Positions 1 through 8,070 of a DNA stretch of 64,000 nt are shown piece by piece (position 1 is the stretch's first letter; every line of letters begins with the position of its first letter). The notes under the pieces were generated by a model. The model was given only the letters and a program-made list of their open reading frames with translations, had not been told where the DNA came from and ran no database searches. This stretch comes from Microvirga ossetica (GTDB lineage: Bacteria > Pseudomonadota > Alphaproteobacteria > Rhizobiales > Beijerinckiaceae): assembly GCF_002741015.1 (NCBI RefSeq), contig NZ_CP016616.1:4311501-4375500 (forward strand), in the 5' to 3' direction. Position numbers and translations under genes: made by a program.

Positions 1-75
1 GTAGCCCAGCATCAGGGTTTCGGGCTTCAGCTTGTGATTGCCGATTCGGTCCTTGTGGTAGCGATTGTAAGCCAT
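1..75 (-). CDS. Cystathionine gamma-synthase family protein, 5' end only
   Basis: Only the first 25 codons are in the window; the gene runs off the left edge. The visible end, KLKPETLMLGY, resembles the N-terminus of a PLP-dependent trans-sulfuration family (cystathionine gamma-synthase / methionine gamma-lyase-like) common in Rhizobiales; this assignment rests on that short stretch. An in-frame ATG also lies at 81. I prefer 75 because GGGAGAG just upstream is then about six bases from the start. The active-site lysine region is outside the window. Confidence 0.55.
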   Translation of the reverse strand, partial: MAYNRYHKDRIGNHKLKPETLMLGY

Positions 76-192
76 AGCCATCTCTCCCGTTTTGTTTGTT
101 GTCGTCTTATGTCCTGGGCTTACCCTATGAAGGCGATTGCCGAAAGGCGACCGCAGGAATTAGGGTCGGGATGAATGCGAGGAAGGGTGGGA

Positions 193-1041
193 ATGGCGCG
201 GTTTGCCGGAACTGAATCCTATGTGGCCACCGAGGACCTGACGGTTGCCGTCAATGCCGCCGTCACCCTGGAGCGTCCGCTCCTGGTGAAGGGCGAGCCC
301 GGGACGGGCAAATCGGTTCTGGCGGAGGAGATCGCCAGGAGCCTGAACGCTCCGCTGATCACCTGGCACATCAAATCCACCACTAAGGCCCAGCAGGGGC
401 TCTACGAATACGATGCGGTCTCGCGCCTGCGCGACAGCCAGCTCGGCGACAGCCGTGTGTCCGACATCCGCAACTATATCAAACGCGGCAAGCTGTGGGA
501 TGCCTTCGCCGCCGAGGTGCGGCCGGTGCTGCTGATCGACGAGATCGACAAGGCCGATATCGAGTTCCCGAACGATCTCCTGCTCGAACTCGACCGCATG
601 GAATTCTTCGTCTACGAAACCGGCGAGACGATCCGCGCGACCCGACGTCCCATCGTCGTCATCACCTCCAACAACGAGAAGGAGCTGCCGGACGCCTTCC
701 TTCGCCGCTGCTTCTTCCACTACATCAAGTTTCCGGACGCTCAGACCATGGCCCGGATCGTCGAAGTCCACTATCCCGGCATCAAGCATCGGCTGGTCGA
801 GGAGGCCCTCAAGATCTTCTTCGACGTGCGCGAGGTGCCTGGCCTGCGCAAGAAGCCCTCCACCTCTGAGCTGCTCGACTGGCTCAAGCTCCTGCTGTCC
901 GAGGATATCGGTCCGGAGAAGCTGCGCGAGCGCGACACCCGCAAGCTCATCCCGCCGCTGCACGGGGCGCTGTTGAAGAACGAGCAGGATGTGAGCCTCT
1001 TCGAGAAGCTGGCCTTCATCGCCAGACGGGAAGGGCGCTGA
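193..1041 (+). CDS. MoxR-family AAA+ ATPase
   Basis: This is a MoxR-type AAA+ ATPase of 282 residues. Such proteins act as chaperone-like ATPases, often helping metal insertion or maturation of partner proteins with a VWA domain. Walker A (GEPGTGKS) is at residues 34-41, Walker B (LLIDEID) near 113-119, and an arginine-rich sensor region (FLRRCFFH) follows. An ATG at 175 is in frame, but the start at 193 follows GGAAGGGTGGGA and matches the usual family N-terminus MARFxGT. The stop overlaps the next gene (TGATG), so the two are translationally coupled. No VWA partner is adjacent, so its client is unknown. Confidence 0.88.
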   Translation: MARFAGTESYVATEDLTVAVNAAVTLERPLLVKGEPGTGKSVLAEEIARSLNAPLITWHIKSTTKAQQGLYEYDAVSRLRDSQLGDSRVSDIRNYIKRGKLWDAFAAEVRPVLLIDEIDKADIEFPNDLLLELDRMEFFVYETGETIRATRRPIVVITSNNEKELPDAFLRRCFFHYIKFPDAQTMARIVEVHYPGIKHRLVEEALKIFFDVREVPGLRKKPSTSELLDWLKLLLSEDIGPEKLRERDTRKLIPPLHGALLKNEQDVSLFEKLAFIARREGR

Positions 1042-1565
1042 TGCTCCGCCTCTTGCTCCTCCGCCACGCCAAGGCCGCCTGGCCCGGCGGCGTGCTCGAT
1101 CTCGACCGGCCCCTCGCCAAGCGCGGGCAGGAGGCATCCCTCGTCATGGCCGACTACCTGAAGAGGGAACGGCTCCTGCCCAATCTCGTCATCGTCTCGC
1201 CGGCGCGGCGGACGCACGAGACCTGGGAGCGCGTGCAGCCGATCGTCGGCGAGATCGCGATGCGCACCGACGGGCGGATCTACGAAGCGCCGGTCGGCCG
1301 GCTTCTGGAGGTCGTGCGCGAGGCGAAGCCAGGGATCCGAACCCTGATGATGATCGGCCACAATCCCGGCTTTGAGGAACTGGCACGGCTTCTCATCGGC
1401 GAGGGCGACATGGACGGGATCCTGCGCCTCGGCCAGAAATATCCGACCGCCGGCCTCGCCGTCATCGATTTTGCCCTGGAGGACTGGGCCGATGTCGCGC
1501 ACAAGTCCGGACGGCTCGAGCGTTTCGTGACGCCGAAATCGCTGGGCAATGGCGAGGACGATTAG
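1041..1565 (+). CDS. SixA-type histidine phosphatase family protein
   Basis: This is a 174-residue histidine phosphatase superfamily protein. The catalytic RHAK motif is at residues 8-11, followed by the SPARRTHET segment near residue 55 and a second catalytic histidine in the IGHNPG motif near residue 109. SixA removes phosphate from phosphohistidine in phosphorelay proteins; whether this homologue does so is inference. It overlaps the MoxR gene by one base, so co-expression is likely. The length is typical for short SixA-like proteins. Confidence 0.85.
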   Translation: MLRLLLLRHAKAAWPGGVLDLDRPLAKRGQEASLVMADYLKRERLLPNLVIVSPARRTHETWERVQPIVGEIAMRTDGRIYEAPVGRLLEVVREAKPGIRTLMMIGHNPGFEELARLLIGEGDMDGILRLGQKYPTAGLAVIDFALEDWADVAHKSGRLERFVTPKSLGNGEDD

Positions 1566-1570
1566 GCGCT

Positions 1571-2107
1571 TCAAAATTCGAGAAAGAGCAGTTCCTCGTC
1601 GTAGAAGGCGTCGCCCACCCGGATCGCCTTGCGCTCGATGCCGTAGGGGTTGAAGCCGAGGCCGTGATAGGTGCGCCGGGCGCCCTCGTTCGTGAGAGTG
1701 ACGGCCGCTTCGAGCACGATCACGTGCCGGGCGGCATGATCGATCACCTGCCGGACGAGAGCTTGCCCGACCTTCTGCCCGCGCCATTCCGGCTTCACAT
1801 AGACGCCCCACATCACGCCCTTGTGGCGGGCTTTCATGCGGTCATGAACGGCGAACCCCGCCACGCCGACAAGGACCCCATCGGCGAAGGCGCCGAAGAT
1901 GGCGTTCGGTCCGGAGGAGGGGATCCGGGCGCTGACCGTCTCGATCGACAGCGAAACCTCTTCCTCATAGCTGGAAGCGAAGGCCTCGGGGCTGTTCTCG
2001 AGCCCCTCCAGCCGCAGGCGCTGAAAGGCCTGCGCGTCGGATGGATCGAGGGGGCGGATCGAGATCGTGGAGGACATGAGGCTCTGCCGGGAAAAAGGGG
2101 GAGCCAT
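1571..2107 (-). CDS. GNAT-family N-acetyltransferase
   Basis: This is a 178-residue GNAT acetyltransferase, transferring acetyl from acetyl-CoA to an unknown amine. The N-terminal part has IRPLDPSDAQAFQRLRLEGL. The acetyl-CoA pocket is the V-KPEWRGQKVGQALV segment near residues 107-120, matching R/Q-x-x-G-x-G/A. The C-terminal NEGARRTYHGLGF is the usual motif B end. Start 2107 is chosen because GGGAGAG lies eight bases upstream; the internal ATG at 2077 has no such site. It converges with the SixA-like gene, with only five bases between the stops. Confidence 0.85.
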   Translation of the reverse strand: MAPPFSRQSLMSSTISIRPLDPSDAQAFQRLRLEGLENSPEAFASSYEEEVSLSIETVSARIPSSGPNAIFGAFADGVLVGVAGFAVHDRMKARHKGVMWGVYVKPEWRGQKVGQALVRQVIDHAARHVIVLEAAVTLTNEGARRTYHGLGFNPYGIERKAIRVGDAFYDEELLFLEF

Positions 2108-2248
2108 TCGTGAAGCTCTCCCGTGCGCCGGTCAAGCAGCCGGGTCGCGCATGTCCACTAAGGGTTGGAAGCAAGCCCGTCCGCCCTACCATCGTTCTGC
2201 CTGAAACCTTCCCGATTGTGTCCGGCCGACGCGGGGGCGGATCCTCAC

Positions 2249-3307
2249 ATGATGCCTCAGACGTTTCTTGCACTCGCTCTCGCGATGCGCGCCCTCCTGC
2301 CGGGCGATCTCGCCGGGAAAGGCGACGCAGCGCACCCGGCCGGAGAAGCGCAGAGTGTGCAGGCGCATTACGAGCCGGAGGCGCGGGAGGTATCGAACTG
2401 GCGCCATGAGGCCATGGATGCCCTGGAGCCGAAGCCCATCATCGCCATGGCAGCGCTGTTCCGGGCCGAGCGCCCGTTCGTGACCCGCTGCGTCAAGCTC
2501 AACAATTACTGGTGCATCAAGAGCGCCCGCTGGAACGGGGAGCTCGCCACCGACGGCGAAGGTCATGTGGGCTTCGTCTCCGCCGATCATGGGGCCGATG
2601 CGGCAGCGACCCTGCTGCGGCGCTATTATCTCGAGTTCAACCGCAAATCCGCCCTCGACATCGTCCGCCGCTGGGCTCCGGCCGAGTGCAATGTCGCAAC
2701 TGGCATCGGCGGCATCGCCGTGCTGGCGGTGAGGGGCATCGGCGGCACGGTGCGGGCCCAGTATCTCGCCTCGCGCCGGCGGGGCGGGGCCGTGCGCTAT
2801 ACGGCGAAGGCCGGTCCTGGCGGCAAGCCCGGTCGGGTCTCGATGGTGATCCCGATGGCGCCCAAGACGCCGCAATACCGGGTGCCGAGCATCGCCGAGG
2901 GCATGGGGGAGAAGCCGAAAGCCGCCAAGCCGCCTCAACCTTCCACGGCCGCCCGCAGTAAGCCGGCAAGGGAGCCAGCTGCGGCCGCGGCTTCGCCAAA
3001 GACTGTGCCAAAGGTCCAGGTCGCTGCGGCCTGCCCCTCCGAGGAGCAGCGCCACCGCAATTATGCGGGCCGTATGGTCGAGGGGCTCGGCCTGAACCCG
3101 ACCGACGACCTGAAGCTGTTTTCGGCGGACGGCACTCCCCAGCCCAACCTCACCCATGTGATGCTCGCCATGGCGGCTTTCGAACTCGGAGCCTTGAGGG
3201 CGAGCCCGGCGCTCGTGGAGGGCGCGATCGCTCGTGCGGTCGCCAAGCTGAAAGAGAATACGAAAGCGGAGGCCGGCCACGGCGTTCCGACGAGCTTGGA
3301 GCGGTAA
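2249..3307 (+). CDS. Hypothetical protein with a conserved NNYW(C)IK-type domain
   Basis: This is a 352-residue protein that I do not recognise by name. The start at 2249 gives a hydrophobic N-terminus (TFLALALAMRALLPG); a second ATG follows at once. The middle part (FVTRCVKLNNYWCIK, then HVGFVSADHGADAAATLLRRYY and IVRRWAP) resembles by eye the NNPxNI...F...GxxAxxxLLxxYY...RWAP pattern of phage structural protein P5-like domains; that is a weak inference. A proline/alanine/lysine-rich linker follows, then a helical C-terminal part. It is divergent from the GNAT gene upstream. Confidence 0.6.
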   Translation: MMPQTFLALALAMRALLPGDLAGKGDAAHPAGEAQSVQAHYEPEAREVSNWRHEAMDALEPKPIIAMAALFRAERPFVTRCVKLNNYWCIKSARWNGELATDGEGHVGFVSADHGADAAATLLRRYYLEFNRKSALDIVRRWAPAECNVATGIGGIAVLAVRGIGGTVRAQYLASRRRGGAVRYTAKAGPGGKPGRVSMVIPMAPKTPQYRVPSIAEGMGEKPKAAKPPQPSTAARSKPAREPAAAAASPKTVPKVQVAAACPSEEQRHRNYAGRMVEGLGLNPTDDLKLFSADGTPQPNLTHVMLAMAAFELGALRASPALVEGAIARAVAKLKENTKAEAGHGVPTSLER

Positions 3308-3376
3308 GGCCGCCTTGCACGTTAGGAGGGAAAGCCCCACCTACAAGCTTGGCTTGAGAGCATTAGGTTCATCTTC

Positions 3377-4825
3377 GTGTCCGTCATCACCGATCTCGCC
3401 TCCCGCGCCGGGTCCGCGGCGCACTCCCTCTGGGAGGCCTCCGGCCAGCTGATCCAGCCCTCCCTCCGTCTCGGCGTCACAGGTCTCGCCCGCTCCGGGA
3501 AAACTGTGTTCACCACGGCGCTCGTGCATCATCTGACGCGGGGCACGAATCTTCCCGCCTTCCGCGCCTCCGCCGAAGGGCGGATCCGGCGGGCGCATCT
3601 GGCGCATCAGCCCGACGATGCGGTACCGCGCTTTCCTTACGAAGAGCACATGGCGGCCCTCACCGAGAGCCGCCGCTGGCCGCAATCCACGAACCGGATC
3701 AGCGAGTTGCGGGTGGATGTCGAATACGAGCGCAAGGCCGGCTGGCGCACGGGCCCGGCCTCGCTCGCCCTCGACATCGTCGATTATCCCGGCGAATGGC
3801 TGCTCGATCTCGCGCTTCTCGAGGCCGGTTACGCGGAATGGTCACGCCAGACCATCGAGGCGAGCCGCAAGCGCGACCGGGCGCCGGCTGCGGGGCATTG
3901 GCATGAAGCCCTGAAAACCTTCGATCCGTCAGGCGCTTCCGACGAGATGCTGGCGTTCAGGGCGAGCGAGGTCTTCAAGGATTATCTCACCGTCCTGCGC
4001 GCCGGGTCCGAGGCCGTGGCGACCACGCCGCCGGGGCGCTTCCTGATGCCGGGCGACCTTGCCGGCTCGCCCGCGCTCACCTTCGCCCCCCTCGATCTGC
4101 CCCAGGGCCAGCCGATCGCGCCGGGCAGCTTCGCCGCCCTCATGGAGCGGCGTTTCGAGGCCTACAAGACCCATGTGGTCAGGCCCTTCTTCCGCGATCA
4201 TTTCCAGCGCATCGACCGCCAGATCGTGCTCGTGGACGTGCTCGCCGCCATCGATGCCGGGCCCGTGGCCCTGGCGGAACTGGAGGAGGCCCTCGATCAG
4301 GTGCTGATGGCGTTCCGGATCGGCCGCAATACGTTCCTGTCCCGCCTGTTCTCGCCCCGCGCCGACCGGGTCCTGTTCGCCGCGACCAAGGCCGATCACA
4401 TCCACCACACCGACCACGACCGGCTCGACGCGATCCTGCGCCTTCTCGTGAACCGCGCCTCGCGCCGGACCGAGGCTGCCGGAGCGCGGGTCGGCACCGT
4501 GGCGCTCGCCTCCGTGCGCGCCACCCGCGAAACCACGATCCGCGAAGGCCGCGAGACCCTGCGCGCCGTCGCCGGCGTGCCTGAGGCGGGCGAGCGCGTC
4601 GGAGGCGAGATTTTCGATGGGGAGACGGAGGCCGCGATCTTTCCGGGCGAACTGCCGGAGACACCCGAGGCCGTGTTCCAGGGCGCGATCCCGCCGGGCT
4701 CGTTCAGGTTCCCGCGTTTCCGTCCGCCCAAGCTGCCGGTCGATGCGGCGGGCCGCATGGCCAAGATGCCCCATATCCGCCTGGACCGGGCGCTTGAATT
4801 CCTGCTGGGGGACCGTTTCGCATGA
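3377..4825 (+). CDS. YcjX family GTP-binding/ATPase protein
   Basis: This is a 482-residue YcjX-like protein (DUF463). These cytoplasmic P-loop proteins are stress-associated in enterobacteria, where ycjX and ycjF sit together. The P-loop GLARSGKT is at residues 36-43; DIVDYPGEW near residue 135 is the switch-like segment and FAATKADH near 335 resembles an NKxD-type base motif. The start is GTG. The gene overlaps the next one by four bases (ATGA), which supports a two-gene operon with the YcjF-like membrane protein. Confidence 0.88.
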   Translation: MSVITDLASRAGSAAHSLWEASGQLIQPSLRLGVTGLARSGKTVFTTALVHHLTRGTNLPAFRASAEGRIRRAHLAHQPDDAVPRFPYEEHMAALTESRRWPQSTNRISELRVDVEYERKAGWRTGPASLALDIVDYPGEWLLDLALLEAGYAEWSRQTIEASRKRDRAPAAGHWHEALKTFDPSGASDEMLAFRASEVFKDYLTVLRAGSEAVATTPPGRFLMPGDLAGSPALTFAPLDLPQGQPIAPGSFAALMERRFEAYKTHVVRPFFRDHFQRIDRQIVLVDVLAAIDAGPVALAELEEALDQVLMAFRIGRNTFLSRLFSPRADRVLFAATKADHIHHTDHDRLDAILRLLVNRASRRTEAAGARVGTVALASVRATRETTIREGRETLRAVAGVPEAGERVGGEIFDGETEAAIFPGELPETPEAVFQGAIPPGSFRFPRFRPPKLPVDAAGRMAKMPHIRLDRALEFLLGDRFA

Positions 4826-5808
4826 GCCGCCAACCTCGCGCCTATCGTCTCGACGATCCGAACGTCACCGCCGGCGCCGTGCAGGTGACGGAGGAGCCCT
4901 TCGACGCCATCGAGGCGGCCGACGGTGTCGTCGTGCCGATGGGAGATAAGCGCCGGGCGCCCTGGGTCGGCATTCTTCTCTCTGCGTTGTCCGGGCTGCT
5001 GCTCCTGGGACTCGGGCTCGCGGTCGAGAACCTGATCGTCGACCTCTATGCGATCGCGCCCTGGCTCGGTTGGGTGGCGCTGGTGCTGGCCGTCCTGGCC
5101 GTCCTGGCCTTCCTCGCCATCGTCGGCCGCGAGGTGGCCGGGATCTGGCGGGAGCAGAAGATCGAGCACCTGCGCGAGGCTGCCATCGACGCGCTTGCCG
5201 TCAAGGACCATAAGGCTGCCAAGAGCATCGTTTCCGATCTCCTGGCCCTCTACGGCGGCCGGGCCGCGGCGGCTCAAGGGAGCGCCCGGCTGAAAGGCCT
5301 GACCGAGGAGATCATCGACGCGGATGACCGCCTCGCCATCGCCGAGCGCGAGCTTCTGGCCCCTCTCGACGTCCAGGCCAAGAGGGCGATCGCGGGCGCC
5401 GCGAAGCAGGTTTCCCTTGTCACGGCAGTGAGCCCACGCGCCATCGTCGACGTCGCCTTCGTGATCTTCGTGGCGGTACGCCTCCTGCGGACGCTCTCGC
5501 GGATCTATGGCGGAAGGCCCGGCCTGTTCGGCTTCCTGCGGCTCGCCAAGGCGGCCTTCAACCATCTCGCGGTGACCGGCGGCATGGCCGTCGGCGACAG
5601 CCTGATGCAGCAGGTCCTGGGGCTCGGGCTTGCGGCCCGCATCTCGGCCAAGCTCGGCGAAGGCGTCCTGAACGGGCTGATGACCGCCCGGTTCGGCCTT
5701 GCGGCCCTCTCCGTCTGCCGTCCGCTTCCCTTCATCCGTGAGGAGATCCCCAGGATCGGCGACGTTGCCGGGGAGCTGATCAGCCGGGCAGAGGCTGCGG
5801 CCGATTAA
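4822..5808 (+). CDS. YcjF-like inner-membrane protein (TIGR01620/DUF697)
   Basis: This is a 328-residue membrane protein of the YcjF/TIGR01620 type. Two closely spaced transmembrane segments are seen near residues 48-68 and 76-100 (ILLSALSGLLLLGLGLA and VALVLAVLAVLAFLAIV). The C-terminal half carries the DUF697-type region with further hydrophobic stretches and conserved glycine-rich turns. It overlaps the YcjX gene by ATGA and almost certainly works with it. The biochemical role of the pair is not established in this group. Confidence 0.85.
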   Translation: MSRQPRAYRLDDPNVTAGAVQVTEEPFDAIEAADGVVVPMGDKRRAPWVGILLSALSGLLLLGLGLAVENLIVDLYAIAPWLGWVALVLAVLAVLAFLAIVGREVAGIWREQKIEHLREAAIDALAVKDHKAAKSIVSDLLALYGGRAAAAQGSARLKGLTEEIIDADDRLAIAERELLAPLDVQAKRAIAGAAKQVSLVTAVSPRAIVDVAFVIFVAVRLLRTLSRIYGGRPGLFGFLRLAKAAFNHLAVTGGMAVGDSLMQQVLGLGLAARISAKLGEGVLNGLMTARFGLAALSVCRPLPFIREEIPRIGDVAGELISRAEAAAD

Positions 5809-5959
5809 GGGTGCGGCAAATCGTTCGGCGCTTGCCTGTCCAAGGCGCAAAAGAGGGACCTTGGCCTCTTAGACAAATCGATGACGCTTAATATCGTTGT
5901 CGCGGTCCCTGCTTGCCTATATAGGGGCGCCACGGTTCATCGGGGAAGAACGGCTGAAC

Positions 5960-6379
5960 ATGACAGATATCGTGATTGATGAGGGTTATCGTCCGACAGA
6001 AGACGAGCCCTTCATGAATGAACGGCAAAGGGAGTATTTCAGGCGCAAGCTGATCCGTTGGAAGCACGACATCCTCAAAGAGGCTCAGGAAACTCTCGCC
6101 ACCTTGCAGAGCGAGAACGAGAATCATCCTGACCTTGCGGATCGCGCCTCCTCGGAAACGGACCGCGCCATCGAGCTTCGCGCCCGCGATCGCCAGCGCA
6201 AGCTCATTGCCAAGATCGACGCCGCGCTCGCGCGGATCGAAGACGGCTCTTACGGCTATTGCGAGGAAACCGGAGATCCGATTTCCCTCAAGCGCCTCGA
6301 GGCTCGCCCCATCGCAACCCTTTCGCTCGAGGCGCAGGAACGCCACGAGAGGAACGAGCGGGTCTACCGGGACGACTGA
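5960..6379 (+). CDS. dksA: RNA polymerase-binding transcription factor DksA
   Basis: DksA binds the RNA polymerase secondary channel and with ppGpp controls rRNA and amino-acid promoters. The 139-residue protein has the coiled-coil with the acidic tip (DRASSETDRAIELRARDR) and the C-terminal globular domain YGYCEETGDPISLKRLEARP. Only one of the four zinc-finger cysteines is left; the others are replaced (CEET, then LSLEAQ), as in several alphaproteobacterial DksA proteins. The start at 5960 is chosen over an upstream in-frame ATG because the family begins near MTDI. A strong terminator follows. Confidence 0.93.
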   Translation: MTDIVIDEGYRPTEDEPFMNERQREYFRRKLIRWKHDILKEAQETLATLQSENENHPDLADRASSETDRAIELRARDRQRKLIAKIDAALARIEDGSYGYCEETGDPISLKRLEARPIATLSLEAQERHERNERVYRDD

Positions 6380-6399
6380 TACTCTTGCCTAACAAATCG

Positions 6400-6430
6400 A
6401 AAGGGCTCCGCTTGCGGAGCCCTTTTTGTT
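6400..6430 (+). terminator. Intrinsic terminator after dksA
   Basis: A ten-base stem, AAGGGCTCCG paired with CGGAGCCCTT, has a four-base loop and is followed by TTTTTGTTT. It ends the dksA transcript 20 bases past the stop codon. The fliO-like gene converges on it from the other side. Confidence 0.9.
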
Positions 6431-6465
6431 TGAGCGTCGGTCTCGCTGAGAGGCGAGGGGTCTTA

Positions 6466-7719
6466 TCAGCCCTTCTTGCCCGGATCGAGCGGACGGCCGA
6501 GCAGGCGGGCGAACTCCGCCTCGATATCCTCGACGGAGAACGGGTCCGTCGGCTTCTGCTGAGCGGCCGACGCTTCCTTGGCCTGGGGCGGAAGCGGTGC
6601 GGATACGGGCGGCGGAGGCGACGCTGGGCGGACCTGCTCTGGGGCCGGCGCAGGCTCGGCCGTCACAGCCACCTCGGTCTCTTCGGCGCGATCCTCCTCC
6701 TCGAGCGTTTCCTCCGCTGCGATCTCCTCGACATCGGCAGAGGAAAGCCCGGCAAGCTCCGGAAGTTCGTCTTCGTCCTTAGTCTCTTCCTGCACCATCG
6801 GCGACGCTACGGGCGCGACCGGTGCCGGCGGAGGCGGAACTGGGATCGAGGGCCGCTTCAAGGCCTCTTCGAGCTGCCTGGCCATATCCGAGAGCAGGCC
6901 CGCACCGGGTGCAGGGCGCTCGGACGGAGCAGGCCGCTCTTCCGCGGCCGGCTGCGGCGGGCGGACCGGCTCTGGCGGCATCGGTGGCGTGGGAGGTGCC
7001 GGCGGCGCCGGTGTCGCCCGGGACTGGAACGGGGGAGGGGTGAAGGTCGGGCGCGGCTCGGGCCGCTCCACCACCGGGATGGGGCCCGGCGACGGGCTTT
7101 GGTCACCGGGACCCCGGGCTTCGGCACGCAGGCCCTGGATGGTGGGAGCCGACGAGACGGCGACGGCGTCGGGCTTCAGCACCGGTTCGGGATGAGCCGG
7201 AATCGGGGCGCTCACTTTCGCGACCGGCGAGAGCTCCTCGTCGATATCCGATTCCTCGGAGGGGCGGCGGACGAAGGATCCGAGCTGTGCCGCGAGCTGG
7301 CTCTCGATGGACGGCCGTCCGTTGGACTCGACCTGCGGCGCACGCGGGGGCTGGTCGAGGGTCGGCTCGAAGCGCTCCGCGCCGGTGTCGTTCGAGGGCG
7401 CCGGAATGCGGGCGCCGGCAACACGGACGATGTTGGTTTCGATCACCACGTCGTTGGGACCGCCGATCAGCAGCAGGTGCTCGACATTGTCCCGACGGAG
7501 CAGAAGGAGCTGCCGCTGCCGGTCGAGATCGTACACGTCGACGATGCCGAGCCGGGGCTGACGGCTGCGGCTGCGATCGCCGCTGCCGGGCATCATCAGG
7601 CGCGCGCCCGTCAGCTTGCGGAAGACCACACCGAAGAGCACGAGCAGGACCAGGATGATCGCGAAAGCGATCGCAAATTGAACGGCCCGTGACGCTTCGA
7701 TACCAAAAAGAGATGACAC
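6466..7719 (-). CDS. fliO: FliO-like flagellar biosynthesis protein with long proline-rich tail
   Basis: This 417-residue protein starts with a single membrane anchor (residues 12-34, AVQFAIAFAIILVLLVLFGV) and a FliO-type cytoplasmic domain (LGIVDVYDLDRQRQLLLLRRDNVEHLLLIGG split over residues 57-87). FliO helps assemble the FliPQR export gate. The rest, about 300 residues, is a low-complexity proline, alanine and glutamate-rich tail unlike the compact enterobacterial FliO. The start is GTG with GAGAG upstream. A CtrA-type site lies 86 bases upstream, fitting cell-cycle control of flagellar genes. No other flagellar genes are in the window. Confidence 0.75.
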   Translation of the reverse strand: MSSLFGIEASRAVQFAIAFAIILVLLVLFGVVFRKLTGARLMMPGSGDRSRSRQPRLGIVDVYDLDRQRQLLLLRRDNVEHLLLIGGPNDVVIETNIVRVAGARIPAPSNDTGAERFEPTLDQPPRAPQVESNGRPSIESQLAAQLGSFVRRPSEESDIDEELSPVAKVSAPIPAHPEPVLKPDAVAVSSAPTIQGLRAEARGPGDQSPSPGPIPVVERPEPRPTFTPPPFQSRATPAPPAPPTPPMPPEPVRPPQPAAEERPAPSERPAPGAGLLSDMARQLEEALKRPSIPVPPPPAPVAPVASPMVQEETKDEDELPELAGLSSADVEEIAAEETLEEEDRAEETEVAVTAEPAPAPEQVRPASPPPPVSAPLPPQAKEASAAQQKPTDPFSVEDIEAEFARLLGRPLDPGKKG

Positions 7720-7804
7720 GATGAACTCTCAAGCGTTGTGCAGGCCTTTTCAGGCCAGTTCTGCGTTGGTTGTACCACAACGACCGTCAAAGCGAGCGGC
7801 AAGG

Positions 7805-7819
7805 TTAACAGATGGTTAA
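7805..7819. promoter_or_regulatory. Candidate CtrA-binding site between fliO and cckA
   Basis: TTAA-CAGATGG-TTAA matches the full TTAA-N7-TTAA CtrA box and is followed by C, as in the longer consensus. It lies 86 bases upstream of the fliO-like start and about 250 bases upstream of cckA. The rest of the 350-base gap (7720-8070) shows no gene. Confidence 0.6.
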
Positions 7820-8070
7820 CGGGTGCCGGCCTCTTGATGCAGCCTGTGGGCGAAGAAGGATCCTCGAGATCCGTCCAAGATGGGTCTGTTCGCGCTTTCA
7901 TCAAGAAAAATAGGGATTTCCTATGGCGGGAAGCGTCACGCAGCCTGTTGCAGCCTCCTTCGCCCCCTTGCTTTCGCTTGCCGCGACGCCTTAGAGGTCG
8001 ATCAATAATTAGCGTGTAGGATGGTCGGCACGGAGCGAGCGGCCGCCTCCGTTGAGGATAATGATATTCC

